Source: Collybiopsis luxurians FD-317 M1
Taxonomy: Eukaryota > Basidiomycota > Agaricomycetes > Agaricales > Omphalotaceae
Length of the DNA: 64,000 nt
Direction: 5' to 3'
NCBI GenBank assembly: GCA_000827265.1
Contig: KN834751.1
Coordinates: 899,977 to 963,976, forward strand
In this document: positions 52,129 through 63,870 of the stretch, piece after piece
Position numbering within the stretch: position 1 is the stretch's first letter
How the letters are laid out: each line of letters starts with the position of its first letter
Made by a program: the position numbers and the translations under genes
The notes under the pieces: model-generated
Database searches by the model: none
What the model saw: only the letters and a program-made list of their open reading frames with translations
Told to the model about the DNA's origin: nothing

Positions 52129-54809
52129 ATGCGTCTGCTTCCCTTAGCCTCACTCGCGATTCATTTAATCTATGCTCGTGGCCTCGATGTCATTGATACC
52201 AATGGCCAGCTGCACATAGTTAACAAGCAACTGTCCCCAGATGGTTTTACCCGCAAGTAAGCGCGACTTTACGTGTCTGAGAATACTGGTATTCAAAATT
52301 GGCAACCCTCAAGCACCGTTGTAGCTGGCTCGACTGCAAATTCCGCCAACTTTCCTGGTCCCCTGATCAAAGGAAACAAGGTAAATTTTTGAGCAAAGAT
52401 TGTACTCGATCTTGGATACCAATCTCTTCTCTAGGGGAACTTTTTCAACCTCAATGTCATTGATGCTCTCACTGACCCAAGCATGAACAAGACAACCAGT
52501 ATCGTAAGCCTTGACTTGTGGATCTGTTCGAGATTCCCTCTTTTGATTCCCGCCTTCTCGGGTTCTAGCATTGGCACGGTTTGTTCTATCTTCCAATCAT
52601 GCAGGCAGCCTTCACTGATCCGAACATGAGCAGGTCTCTTTCAAGGTAAGGTTCTTTCTCAAACATGATCATGACAACGACGGTCAATCTGAAATCTTGT
52701 GCCAAGAGCATACCAATTGGGCGGACGGTCCAAGGTCAGTAGTTTTCAATTTGCAGTACAGCTACTTTGACATTTTTTCTGACATATTTTCTAGTATGGT
52801 CACTCAGTGCCCTATTGCTTCGGGAAACTCTTTTCTGTACAGCTTTGTTGTCCCCGATCAAGCTGGAACATATTGGTACCATAGGTCAGCTTAACGTTTG
52901 AAAACAACGCGTTTTTCGCTTAAATATTTTCGACAGCCATTTGGGTGTACAAGTATGTTAGCCGCTGATCGCGTTTAACGCGTATTTACGATTCGACGTG
53001 TAGTATTGTGATGGTCTTCGTGGTCCTTTCGTCATTTACGACCCTCAAGACCCTCAAAAACACCTTTATGATGTGGATGACGGTACGTCTGATGTTGTTT
53101 CCGAAATGTAGACGACTTAGCTGATTTCCCGTGATAGAAACAACCGTTATCACACTTGCAGATTGGTAAATTGGACCATTATTTTTAACTGTCAGACTAG
53201 TAACTTCGAACTATTTCACAGGTATCATCCCACGGGTCGTCAGGTGCTCGCGCATGGCGGGGGCGCCATCTCCAACGCCACATTGATCAATGGTCAAGGG
53301 CGGTACCCTGGAGGCGTATGTATTTTCGTTCTCATTATATTAATTTCAACTTATCAGCGCATATATCGTGCAGCCCAATACACAACTTGCTGTGGTTAAT
53401 GTTCAGGCTGGGAAACGTTACAGGTTCCGGCTCGTCTCCATGAGTTGCGATCCCAATTATCTCTTTAGGTATCCCACTCGTCCAGTAGTCAAACGCACAC
53501 TAATCCTCCATTTTTTCTAGCATTGACGGTCATAATTTGACGGTGATCGAGACCGACGGTGTCTCTACCACGCCCGCAATCGTCAATCAAATCCAGATAT
53601 ATGCCGCCCAGAGATATTCCTTTGTTCTCAATGCCACCCAACCTGTCGGGAATTACTGGATACGTGCTGTTCCCAACACCCCCCTTTCGGGAACACCCGC
53701 AGATAATTCATTTGCGAATGGGATCAACTCAGCCATTCTTCGGTATCAAGGTGGGCAAGCTTTTTGCTCGGCCAGGCGAAAGTTCCTCACATCATGTATT
53801 CTAGGTGCTCCAAATCAGGACCCGACAAGCTCTGCACTAGCTTCGTCTGCCGTTGTCCCCGTTAACGAACATATCCTTCATCCTCTGCAGAATCCCGGTG
53901 CTGCTGGACGCCCATACCCGGGAGGTGTCGACAAAGTCGTGAACCTAACCTTGGGTTTTAATGCTCCAGATTTCACAATAAATGGCTTTACTTTTGAACC
54001 TCCGAGCGTGCCCGTCTTGCTTCAGATCTTGAGCGGAACTCAGCAACCTCAGAATCTTCTTCCCAACGGCAGTGTTTATGGATTGCCCAAGAATTCCGTC
54101 ATAGAAATCAATTTGAATGGTGGTACTGCACCGGGCGGGCCACATCCCTTCCATTTACATGCAAGTCCCACTTTCCTTGTGTTATTACTGCCTCATGTCC
54201 TGATCTATATTCCAACAGGGGGTCAGTGATGTTCAAAATGGCTAAAGCGAATGCGGGAATACTGATTTCGATTGTTCCCCAATTACTTAGCACACTTTTG
54301 ATGTCGTCAAAAGTTTCGACAGCCCGGACACCAATTATGTTAATCCCGTCAGTTTTTTTCCTTGTCACTGTATAACTTGCCTTTCCTCCTTACAATCATC
54401 CAACAGGTGAGACGTGATGTTACTCCTGTTGCCGCCGGAAGTACCACGACCATTCGCTTTGTCACGGACAATCCAGGACCATGGTTCTTGCACTGGTACT
54501 TATCTGTTACATCTTTTCTCCGCTGATGCTAATTGTCCTTCCAACCATCAAGCCATATCGATTTTCATCTCGCTGCGTAAGTCCATAGATACTCCATGTT
54601 TACCGTAATTGACATCAAATTAACAGCGGTCTTGCCGTGGTTATGGCCGAAGATATTGGTGATGTCAAGTTCAATGACCCCGTCATTAACCGTACGTTCG
54701 ACTGATTTTGCTTTCATGTTGCCGCGTCCCCGAATTAATTTCATTTCGTGCAGCGCAATGGTTCAATTTGTGTCCCACCTATAACCGCCTTTCGCCTGGC
54801 GATCTTTGA
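52129..54809 (+). CDS. Laccase (secreted multicopper oxidase)
   Basis: Signal peptide [18 protein letters not shown], then [20 protein letters not shown]. The mature enzyme oxidises phenols and reduces oxygen to water, with roles in lignin and pigment chemistry. All four copper motifs are recoverable after splicing: L1 [17 protein letters not shown]2 GTYWYHSHLGVQYCDGLRG, L3 HPFHLHGHTFDVV, and L4 [18 protein letters not shown] with the T1 Cys. Many short introns interrupt the gene. The L1 motif is split over a 10-base exon (52569-52578) and a 12-base exon (52634-52645), and the L3 Gly codon appears to be a 3-base exon (54219-54221) between a GC-AG and a GT-AG intron. The protein ends RLSPGDL at 54809. 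Several Asn-x-Ser/Thr sites are present. Length of about 515 residues is typical. Confidence 0.92.
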
Positions 54810-55234
54810 GGCGAGCAAACACACATTCCACTCTTTAAATTCTGGGACTTTGAATTCTGGGACTTTGAGTACCGCAACGAATATCTAGTCAATATAATTT
54901 CACCGTGTCTATTTATTCACCATACAGATGTTATTCAATATTGTATGCATTTGTTCGTATGCTTAATCTATTAATCTATGTACGCGCAATGCAAAACAAA
55001 AATTAAGGCACACTGCTACATAGGACTTTTGACCAAACTTCTAATCACTGAGGGAGGAAATCGGCTTTACATGCAGTCGCGGCTCGATTGCTAGCTTGTG
55101 TACGGCTGCCCGGCAACCTCATCGGCAGTGATATAATATAGATTGTCTTGTCGCAATAGGCTATTACTTGCAAAAATTCCGGCTCTCTTTTCCGAGTAAA
55201 TGAGTAATAGGGCAGAGATAAGTATGAATGGCTT
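54810..55234. other. Convergent intergenic region between the laccase and FunK1 kinase
   Basis: The laccase 3' flank contains a short direct repeat (TTCTGGGACTTTGAATTCTGGGACTTTGA at about 54840-54868). No gene is present. Confidence 0.45.
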
Positions 55235-57700
55235 TCAAGAAACAATTTTGTAGATTACAGGGATCAGCGCAATTCCCTCAATTTCCGGCCTGATGACCTC
55301 GAGAAAAGCGCGAAAGTGACAATGCGCAGCAGGACAATGGGATAGATCAATGGAAGGATAATTCTCCTCAGCTCTTTGATACGCAGCGTGAAGAAGGCCA
55401 GCCATATTCACCACAGCCATTACGAGTGGCTGAAACAGCGGACTCACGGTATGTTCGAACTTGGGGGTCAAGAGGATCGCCTGACGTGCGGTCGTGGATC
55501 CACTCTTACTAAAAAGTTGAGCCATGAGAGCATAGCGAGACATTTTTTCTGGACTCTCCACCAATTTTCCGTCTTTGGAGCCGTCATTGAATATGAGTAC
55601 CGATACTAAAACCCACCAGACTGACTCCAGGTCATGTATAAAATTGTGCGAAAACGGGGGATCTTCGACTTTAGCTCTGGCAGTGCACCGTTTGAACGAG
55701 GATGGTTTGAAGAGATCCCTCGGTTTGAACGAGGATGGTCTGAAGAGGTACGACCGTGCTGATGCCTCGATGGCCATGTAGGCCGGCGTACCCTGTAAAA
55801 TGTAGTTAGTATATCTAATTCAAAAAGAGATGATAAGGTATATACAATGCGGATAGTGTGGGTCGAACTCTGCCCACAACGTCTTGCATACTCAAGATCA
55901 CCGATGAGGCCTCGTTCAGTGTTATCGAGCTTGTAGTAATATAAATTGCCTGCACTAATGTCGCGATGAACCCATCCAGCACGATTCATTATGCCGAGAG
56001 CTGTCGTGGTCATTACAGTCAGTCAATTTAACAACTACGGATAACAGATATTTACCTGTCACAATTTGTATAATAGCAAGAACGACTTTTTCTAGTTTAG
56101 TTGTTTTACCGATAGTGGTAGCGCATTCTTCATAAACAACACGATAATGATATCGTCGGGAAGAGAGCTGCCTGAATTGGGCACAGCGAAGTGCGAACTC
56201 AGGCGTCTCCTTGTCTTCGGTCGTACCAGTGTCGTCGGACGTATTGGTATCTTCGGACGTATCAGGGTCTTCAGACTTAGGAAAAGATGCGCGGTCTTCG
56301 TCGTCTGGATGGCTGTGTCCCAAGCTCACGAGCATTGTCGGATTAAATTTTACGACAGGTACGGTGGTGAGTTGACCAAAAGAGGTCTCTTGGTCGTTAT
56401 ATCCTTGAAGAACGATGTCCTGTGTGTCATCTGGCTTTCCCAAAACTTCGACGCGGCCATATGCGATAGGTGTCAGCAAGGCTTGGGAGACCGTATTCCG
56501 GTCCGACGCGCTTGCGATATCGTCCAGGATCTGATGATAGATAGTATGCTCTTCCGGACGATCGAATTCCATCCAAAGATCCTTCAAGGCGTGGATTTTT
56601 CCTACCGAATCCACGACTTTCCAGACGCGAATGCAACGGCCAAAAGGATGATCCTTGGAACTATCTGCAAGGAAATAGCAGGTTTTGTAGACATGATTGC
56701 CGACCACAATAAGATAGGTGTCTTCGGTCGAGTCGGAAGGACAAAAAGTGATGGAAGGGTCCCAACCCATGTCTTGAGGAGAAGAGAAGGCGAAGAAGAG
56801 GAAGGTCCTGATGAGCGCAAGGGGTTCCTACAAACTATGAATGGAGAGGTAAGGAAGGGAAGAAGCTGCACGTACCTTCTGAAGATCGAATGATTTGCTT
56901 CGCAGGAAAGAACTGCGATTCAAAAGCCATATACTCATTGTACAACTCTCTATGGTAAAGCCGAACGAGAATCGTCGGCACGGGTCGTATGACAAGATAG
57001 AAGCCATGATCCAGAGGATTTTGGCGTTATTCTTAGAAATTAACATTAGCAACAACGGGTGTGCAAGGAACCTGTGCAACCTACATCGTCGACGTTAGAT
57101 ACTGGAGTCTGTTTTTTGAATTCTCCTGGAAGGGCAATTTTACGAACTAGAATGCCTTTCCCCACAGATTCCGCCTGCGGAGAGTCATCTGTTGCATCGA
57201 AATGAAAATTTGCTGACTGCCACTAGTGCTCACTTACCTGCGTCCGCCGTCGTTCTCGAAGACCCCATATTCTCTTTCCAACCATCCTTCGACATTCGTT
57301 TCTCCATGTCTTTCTCCATGTTTTTCAACGCGTGGTCCGAGATTACAAGGAAAGCGTCAGGACGCGAGTCAAGACGCACGCCGCTCGTCTCTCCAGAAAT
57401 CATAGGGGTCTGCCCGTGGATTTCTAGACGGAAGTTTTGGACTAGCTTCTTGTCAAGCTTTTGAGCAGCTGCCACAACTTCGTCGAATATCTTCGTCAGA
57501 GGTTGGTACACGGTAGCCTCATGTCCGGCGACTGCAGAAGGGGTTTTCGGCAGACAATTCCAGGACTCCGTGGCTTCATCATATATGCCAAAGCGTATCA
57601 ATTCCGCCAACACTCTCTTCACGAATGTATCCGTTACACCGCAGGGCAAGCTGTAAACGAAGAAATCTTCTTCGAGTACTTCACGGTAGAGGTTGTGCAT
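55235..57700 (-). CDS. FunK1-type protein kinase
   Basis: The minus-strand gene starts MHNLYREVLEEDFFVYSLPC at 57700, with a few introns. The N-terminal domain has PKTPSAVAGHEATVYQPLTK, the characteristic FunK1 beginning. The middle exon (56770 to about 56060) contains WKVVDSVGKIHALKDLW and a strongly acidic linker (SEDPDTSEDTNTSDDTGT). The catalytic loop is GWVHRDISAGNLYYY (HRD with Asp and Asn), and the metal-binding motif reads LIGDLEYAR, as DLD/DLE replaces DFG in this family. The C-lobe includes FSHNFIHDLESVWWVLVSVL. A 33-base in-frame duplication (SSFKPRDLFK/SSFKRCTAR) sits near 55688-55752. FunK1 kinases are expanded in basidiomycetes; substrates are unknown. Confidence 0.87.
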
Positions 57701-58335
57701 TGATTTGACGAGAGCGATGCGTTTATCGGCAACTTTGAAACCACTACGTCTAGATTCGTTGATATTGAGTTTTGGTCGTGCAGGGGTATCAGTGTTTGGA
57801 GGAGAGAGTAAGGTATATTAGTAACAGTCAGACACCGGCGGAAGTTTGTTTTTGTTGCAGGATGACGGCCGGACGGTGATTAAGAATAGGAATGAGAATC
57901 GTAACACGACGTAAAGATGAGAACGAATGACAAGCAGGCAACAAAGGTTGCAAGAATGGAGTTTTATCAGCGTGGTCTGTTCATGGCTCGCGGTTCCAAA
58001 AGTCGATAATATCAGTTCATCCCAGTCGGCTCCATTCTACGTACTGGCAAGCGCGCCACCCGTTGACAAAAATTGGACTGTCTGAGAGGTTCTCTCCCGC
58101 TGTTGGAATATTCTGCTCGACACACGTCGACGGCATCCTCCCTGGCCTTCCCAGAAGCACAGCAGCAATTATAATCAAAGATCCCGATTCCCTGTACGGA
58201 TTCACGCATAAGTCATCTCCAGTCTTCCAGCTAGTTGATCAGCGATCATCCGTACGCCCAGACTGGGCTTGCCTCAACATGCTACATTTGCTCTATTAGA
58301 TACATTTGTCTAATTATACAGCCGTAATACCGTCC
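57701..58335. other. Intergenic between FunK1 and the hydrolase gene
   Basis: Promoter side of the FunK1 gene and 3' flank of the hydrolase gene. An in-frame extension of the kinase start exists upstream (TPARPKLNINESRRSG) but begins after an in-frame stop, so a further 5' exon is possible but not demonstrated. No separate gene is seen. Confidence 0.45.
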
Positions 58336-60720
58336 TTATTGATGAAATCCCTTAATCATCCATGTTTGAACATCTTTCCAAGCTTCGTCTTTCGCCTTTT
58401 CGTCCCACCAGCCTAAAGCAAGACCAGTCAGTATCATTTACGCTTTCGACAATAGACGAGGAAGTCGCACCTGGAGGTATAATAAACACATCATGGACAG
58501 CATCCGGTATCCACCTAACTTGAACACATCCGCCTCCTAGTGAGACCAAACCCTGTTGCGGAGGATCGTCCTGGTTCAAATCCTCAGCAGGACGTTCCTG
58601 CCTTTGCGATGAATAACCAGTCTCTGTGTCGACACTACAATCACAATCCTTCCCCATTGCGCGCGCAAGATTCCCAACTTCTGTGGTTAAACGTTCGGCG
58701 TCCCCGATCAGTATCATTGTCCGAGGAAATTGCGCGAACAACGTATGAAATTGAGGGTATCGACTAGGATAAGAGTGGGCAGGATTTCGTGGAGTAAATG
58801 TGTCCTGATTGCGGAGAATTGGCCTAGGTTCCGTGGTATCAGCAGGCGACGCGTAATCTATTTGCTTCACTTCAGGAACAGGAGTATTACTAGTGGACGG
58901 AGAGACGCTAGAGTCGCCCGACGACTGTAATTCCGCGTTATTGCGATGTGGATCAGTTTCCCACTCATAATTGTCGCAAGCAATAGTAGGTGTCAACCAC
59001 ACACGCGTCTTGATAGGCTGCGAAGAGTCTGGATGTAATGTATCTGCTTTGGACTTGTCCTTTGCCTCATTTTGACTCTGATCGTCACCAATGCGTCCCC
59101 CGTCGTAGAGGTCAACGACATGGCCCCAACGACGAAGGACCCTTGGACTTGCAGGGCTGACATACTCTGAATGGATGATCTCCATTAAAGATCGTGTCTC
59201 CTCTTCAATTTCTCTCTGCTCCCGCCCCTGTTTTTCCTCGTCGCTTTCCTGTCCGCTAAATTCTTGTGTCATTACATTTGACTTTCCCGAGTCTGGTTCT
59301 TCAGCGATGACATCGGTGGCAAGAGACGACGACGGCGGTTGACTTTGTAGTTGCGATTCAACATCGGACGGGATAGGACTACTGCCACGAATATTTACAG
59401 CATCCTTGAAACTCCGTGTCAGTCTCGCTGTACTTGCGCTTGCCGCACTGGCCAAGGCCGAAGCCAATGCCTTTCCAGAACCATTTCCTCCGAGACGGCC
59501 CACTGAAAAGTGACGTTCGAGTTGATCACCGCTAGAATGACATCAGTATGCTGTTGCGTCCTCTGAAACCGATGCTCACCCCTCTCTTCTTCTCCCCGTC
59601 TTCCATTCGCCCCACCCCGTGCCTCCCGGTCTATACTTGAAACCGAGGAAGGTCCGTTGCATCAAGGCTCTCGGTTCAGGTGTGTCAGTAAGGTAGTCGG
59701 TATCTTCGTTAGGCCGAGGAATATACGAAGATGGAGTAGAGGGGAACGCATGAGAAGTGTCGCAAGACGGCTGGATAGTCATGAGTCTTCGTTGAAAATG
59801 ACCGGCTTGAGTACGCTTACCGAGAATAATAGTAAACCGTCTGGCATTGGCAGCACCTGCTCGTCTCGTACCCATCTTGCCAACGCTAATGCCAAGTTTC
59901 CACCGGAAGAATCACCTATTAAAACGATCTTGCAAGGTTTCCTGGTGGAGGGTTCTGTAGAGCTACCATCCTATTGAATCAACCTTGCATATTAGAAGCC
60001 AATGAGCACACACTTGACATAGTTTGGCCCATAATATTTATTCACGACATGCGCATAGACGGCCGCAGCATCCATGATTACTGCAGGTAAGGGCGCATGT
60101 TGAAGGAGACGGTATTCAACGGCATAGATCTCTGAGAACAGATTATCCTTCATCAATCGTCTAGGAATGTGCGAAGTTCTAGATTTTTCGTGCGCAGAAA
60201 GCTGAGAGTATCCGCCGCCGTGGCAAAATATTCCAATTACGGGGGTCTGGAGATCTGGTTCTTGTCAAGCTTGGCCAAACTGTACCAATTAAAGGAGCTC
60301 CATACCGCTAGCAGCATTCTTCCTCCATACAAAGCAACCTACTCTCTTGAAAGGTACCGTTCTGAACCTGTCTACCACTACACCAACTCTATAGGCATCT
60401 TTCAGAGGAGGAGCCCATTCAAACTGTGTCTCTTTCAGTTCTTTAGGTCCAGGCGCCTCTTCCGGATCGCGAGTTCCCCAAGTGACACCGGCGACTTCCG
60501 TTACACGATAGATTCTTCGTGTGAAGTTGACGAAAATAAGCTGGCGTAGAGACCATGATTTGCGAGGACGACGAGAGCGAGACAAATTGAGTAGAAGCCA
60601 GACAGGAACGAGAAGAACAGTCGTGATAATTCGTTGAAAGACGTAAAAAGCCTTGAAAGGTTCCTTGGCGAATGGTAAATGAGCAAAATGAGGGTACTGA
60701 GGGGTTTTATCATATAACAT
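58336..60720 (-). CDS. Alpha/beta hydrolase of hormone-sensitive-lipase type with long disordered insert
   Basis: The start is taken at 60720 (MLYDKTPQYPHFAHLPFAKE); an ATG at 60795 in the same frame is the alternative. A membrane anchor follows (ITTVLLVPVWLLLNL). The oxyanion motif is IGIFCHGGGYSQLSAHEKSR and the nucleophile elbow LIGDSSGGNLALALARWVRD (GDSSGG, Ser). The acid is in TMILIGDAERLTTE and the catalytic His in PDAVHDVFII. The protein ends spliced as GWWDEKAKDEAWKDVQTWMI with a stop at 58336-58338. Between the nucleophile and the acid lies an insert of about 200 residues, rich in Ser, Glu and Gln, including an ASALASAASASTARLTRS stretch. It is probably a membrane-bound esterase or lipase; substrates unknown. 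Confidence 0.85.
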
Positions 60721-60980
60721 TGGAAAACTATGGGAGGAATTAGTTGGATATTTCGTTGATGGCTGATATTCACAGAAGTGGGATGAGAGTAACACAGAAA
60801 GCGATGAACGCCGACCATAGCATACTAATCAATTAATTATCCTGACGGAGTTCTGGAGTAACATGAGAATCTGACGTCATGTCTTCGTATGTCGTTTTTC
60901 CCACATGCCAAAGAGAAAAATTACCAAGTCAATTCGCAGAGCATACAAGAACATAAATCGAGCCTCGAGGCCGAAAACCT
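60721..60980. other. Short intergenic region between two minus-strand genes
   Basis: Less than 300 bases. It holds the promoter of the hydrolase gene and the 3' flank of the next gene. Nothing else is seen. Confidence 0.4.
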
Positions 60981-62555
60981 CTACTTAAGATAATACCAAG
61001 CAGCAGAACCCTTGACGATAACATCCTCCTTTCCCTCGAGTTCCTCATTAGTACTGTCGTTGGTCGCAACCTCATCAGAGATACTCCAATGCAAATCAAT
61101 CTCATCTTCTGAGAACGATTGAACTTCATCGCCTTTCTTGATCGCTTGAGTGGTAGCATCGAGTAATATCTTGTGCAACTCGTTAGCGCTCAATCCGTTC
61201 TTCGAGACGCCGATCGTGCGATAAAAGTTTGAATCCTAGTGGATGACATTCTATCAATGCGATTATAAGCGTTGCATATAGACCAAGACTCACGTTCTTC
61301 ACCTCAGTGTAATTAGCCTCAGCATCCGTGCAAATCTTTGCGATAGCAACAAACGCGGCGCTTATAGCTGCAACGCCAACGGTAGCTTGCCAATTCAAAT
61401 GGAATTTGACCTTGATATTAATTGGCGGGAGTTCGAGTCCCTGGGGTTCAATGGCCTTGAACATTTGCAAGAGGCTACCCAGAGGAGCGACTTCATAACA
61501 TGCAGCCTGACTGAGACATCTGAGCCTGGAAAAGCAACTCAACCCACCTGTGAGGTCTCAACGAAAGAAAAATTCGCGATACCTAAACATGAGAGAGAGC
61601 TTAATATGCAAAATGGGCGGGGAGGATATTTAAATATCTACTTACTTTCTAGACCGGCAAGATTCTTTTGCCAGACTGGTTTCAGAGACGCCAGATTGGC
61701 CGTGATGAAATCGTTCTCTGGTCCCTACTGTTAGATATCCAAGCTTCCAGGTGCAAGGTTCGAACTCACGCCTATAACCGAGGTTTACATACATCTTCAA
61801 GACTGGATGAAACTCGGCTTCGACAGAGATATTCGTGCTATGGAGCAAGGTTGTTGCATTTCTGGCGCATTGAGAGTGCATTTACTCACCCGACCTTCCA
61901 CAAGAATGTGGGTGCTAGAACGCTATAGCCGCCTGCAACATCCTGAATAGTGCCTGGGGAACATGAGCCAGTGTTTGGAAGCAGAAAAAAAATTTAAAGG
62001 GAAATGACGCTCACCAACAGCAATATTCTGGCGTGCATCGGTCGCATTGGTGGCCCTGATAATCGTTCCACTGCTTTCGGTAGGCTCAACCCAGGTGAGA
62101 TTTTGTCCGTCAAGCTTGAGCTGGGTAATTTGGCCCAACTATTGGAAGCTCAACTGAGTCTCGAGGTAAGTAATAAAAGCTCGAAGCGAACCTTCATTTC
62201 AATCATAGAACCTGGCAATACCAGGTTTCCGTCGAGCTGTCAGATATGTGAGCAGAAAAGATGAAGAAAATAAAGTAAAGAGCTTACAAGTTGCGCAACG
62301 CTGAAGCCCAGCCTCGCAACATAAGTGACAGAGAACTGGTTCTGCATAGTAGAACCGGGAACAGCCTTGAGACTGGCAACTTTCCTGATAGACAATCAAT
62401 AATTTCGCCCACAGATATATGAGAAGAACATACCAAGCAATCAGGTTCTGGTCTTGACTGAGCTCCGATGGAGTAGGTGGTTGGAACGTCAAGACGACGT
62501 TTACATCCTGCGTGAGTTGGCCAGGTTTGTAGTGAAAGATGAGAGTGCGGTTCAT
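60981..62555 (-). CDS. Uncharacterised beta-rich protein
   Basis: Starts MNRTLIFHYKPGQLTQDVNV at 62555 with no signal peptide. Short exons assemble into WKVASLKAVPGSTMQNQFSV, LGQITQLKLDGQNLTWVEPT, ESSGTIIRATNATDARQNIA, GPENDFITANLASLKPVWQK and, near the end, LNWQATVGVAAISAAFVAIA followed by SKNGLSANELHKILLDATTQ. The first two thirds look like repeated beta strands with a Trp-containing mid-section. A hydrophobic Ala-rich helix (VGVAAISAAFVAIA) then separates a charged alpha-helical tail rich in Asp/Glu. I have seen similar ORFs as unnamed Agaricomycete proteins, but I cannot name a family or role. The last residues are SAAWYYLK. Confidence 0.65.
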
Positions 62556-62724
62556 TGTTGCGGAAGATTTCTAGCTTTGTTGCGATCGTGCTGCTTTACA
62601 ACTGGGTACTAGAAGTTGTGTTGTCCTGACCAGAACAAAGGGCTCTCCTTTTATACGGTTGACACTGGGCGCACTGAGGATTGTTCGTGACATTTGTGCT
62701 TCCGCATCTGTATTGCTCCCAAGA

Positions 62725-62913
62725 TTAAAACTTAGCTGAACTTACCTCAAAAATTAAGATTACCCAATTTGATCCTGTGGTATCAAAAATATCTGCCCCA
62801 CATCTGTCGAGCTTTACCTGCGAGTGCAAGCCGCTACAATAATTGATTAAATTGCGAGGAACAACTTTGAGTCCAGAAATAATGCTAACACAATGAGATA
62901 AGACCTGTGTCAA
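62725..62913 (-). repeat. Fragment of a repeated sequence, minus-strand copy
   Basis: On the minus strand this reads TQVLSHCVSIISGLKVVPRN then LINYCSGLHSQVKL. A plus-strand relative lies at 63739-63870. The DNA also matches in opposite orientation: TCTCATTGTGTTAGCATTAT against TCTCATTTAGTGAACAACAT. Each is about 150 bases. The parent gene or element is not known. Confidence 0.5.
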
Positions 62914-63738
62914 AGACTGTTCCGCATCATATCGAGTTCAGAATGCCTCCCAATTAATGAGATTTTTGCAGATTCAAATACAAGGGTCCTGCTCCGCACC
63001 TCATCGAGTTGAGTTGGAGCAAGCCACAGGGCAGGATCTTCGACATATTCCCCCCCCCTTTTTTTTTTTTTTTACAGAATCCTGCCTCCGCACTTCGCGA
63101 GCAAGGAGGTGGCAAGTACGAGTCTATAGATACCGACAAATTGCCATACATACCGTGCCCAACACCATTAAATTTAAAATGTAGACTGTGTGCTTCAAGC
63201 GAAAAAGTTTCAAAACTAAGGGTTTCGGCAAAACGGTACTAAGTGAGCTCCTTATGAAAAAGATCCCCATATTCGACTGCGAGTATCTCAAAATACATAT
63301 TCCTCTCTTAGGCTTGCCTATTTATGTCTCTTTTTGAGATATGGCGATGGAACAAAGACGCCGATGCAATCACACTTCCTAGGCGCCATTGGCTACGTAT
63401 GGTAATTCCAATTCCTAATAGAGTTGCATAAATAATTCGAGTAGGTACCTAATAGGCACCATAGTACTAGAATGATGTAGCTGTTAGCTCTTGACAGGGC
63501 AAATCGCACCATTCCGCTCACCGCTACGGGCAACAAGTCCCTCCGAGTTCAAAGAACGCCACAGCTAATCTACTTTAGTCCTGCAAGAGGATTGCGTGGA
63601 GTTCCGACTACATTCAAGTACTGTAGTAAAATGCGAGTCAGGACGCCTGTCTTGGAATCTGCACAAATCTCATCGCCTAGTAGACATTTCCGGGATCGAT
63701 ATGATGCTCAAGAAACCCTTGCCATCGAACCCGGACAT

Positions 63739-63870
63739 ACAAGTCTATCTCATTTAGTGAACAACATTCTTGGACTGAAACTTGTTTCTCTTGAGGATTT
63801 ATTTAATTGTTGCAGCTCAACCTTGCAGGTGAAAATTTCAGCAGAGGGACAGCCATCTTCGATACATTAG
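63739..63870 (+). repeat. Fragment of a repeated sequence, plus-strand copy
   Basis: Reads TSLSHLVNNILGLKLVSLED then LFNCCSSTLQVKIS, related at both base and protein level to the minus-strand fragment at 62725-62913. The pair forms a diverged inverted repeat about 0.8 kb apart. Without the full parent sequence I cannot say whether it is a transposon end or a gene relic. Confidence 0.5.

Noticed and set aside
54161..54290. Single 130-base intron in the laccase L3 region
   Set aside because: It would delete the invariant Gly of HLHGH and is more than twice the usual intron length in this gene. The two-intron model with a 3-base exon is preferred, pending cDNA.
63049..63073. C-run followed by T-run
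   Set aside because: A simple homopolymer, prone to sequencing error. No gene on either side makes it a convincing terminator.
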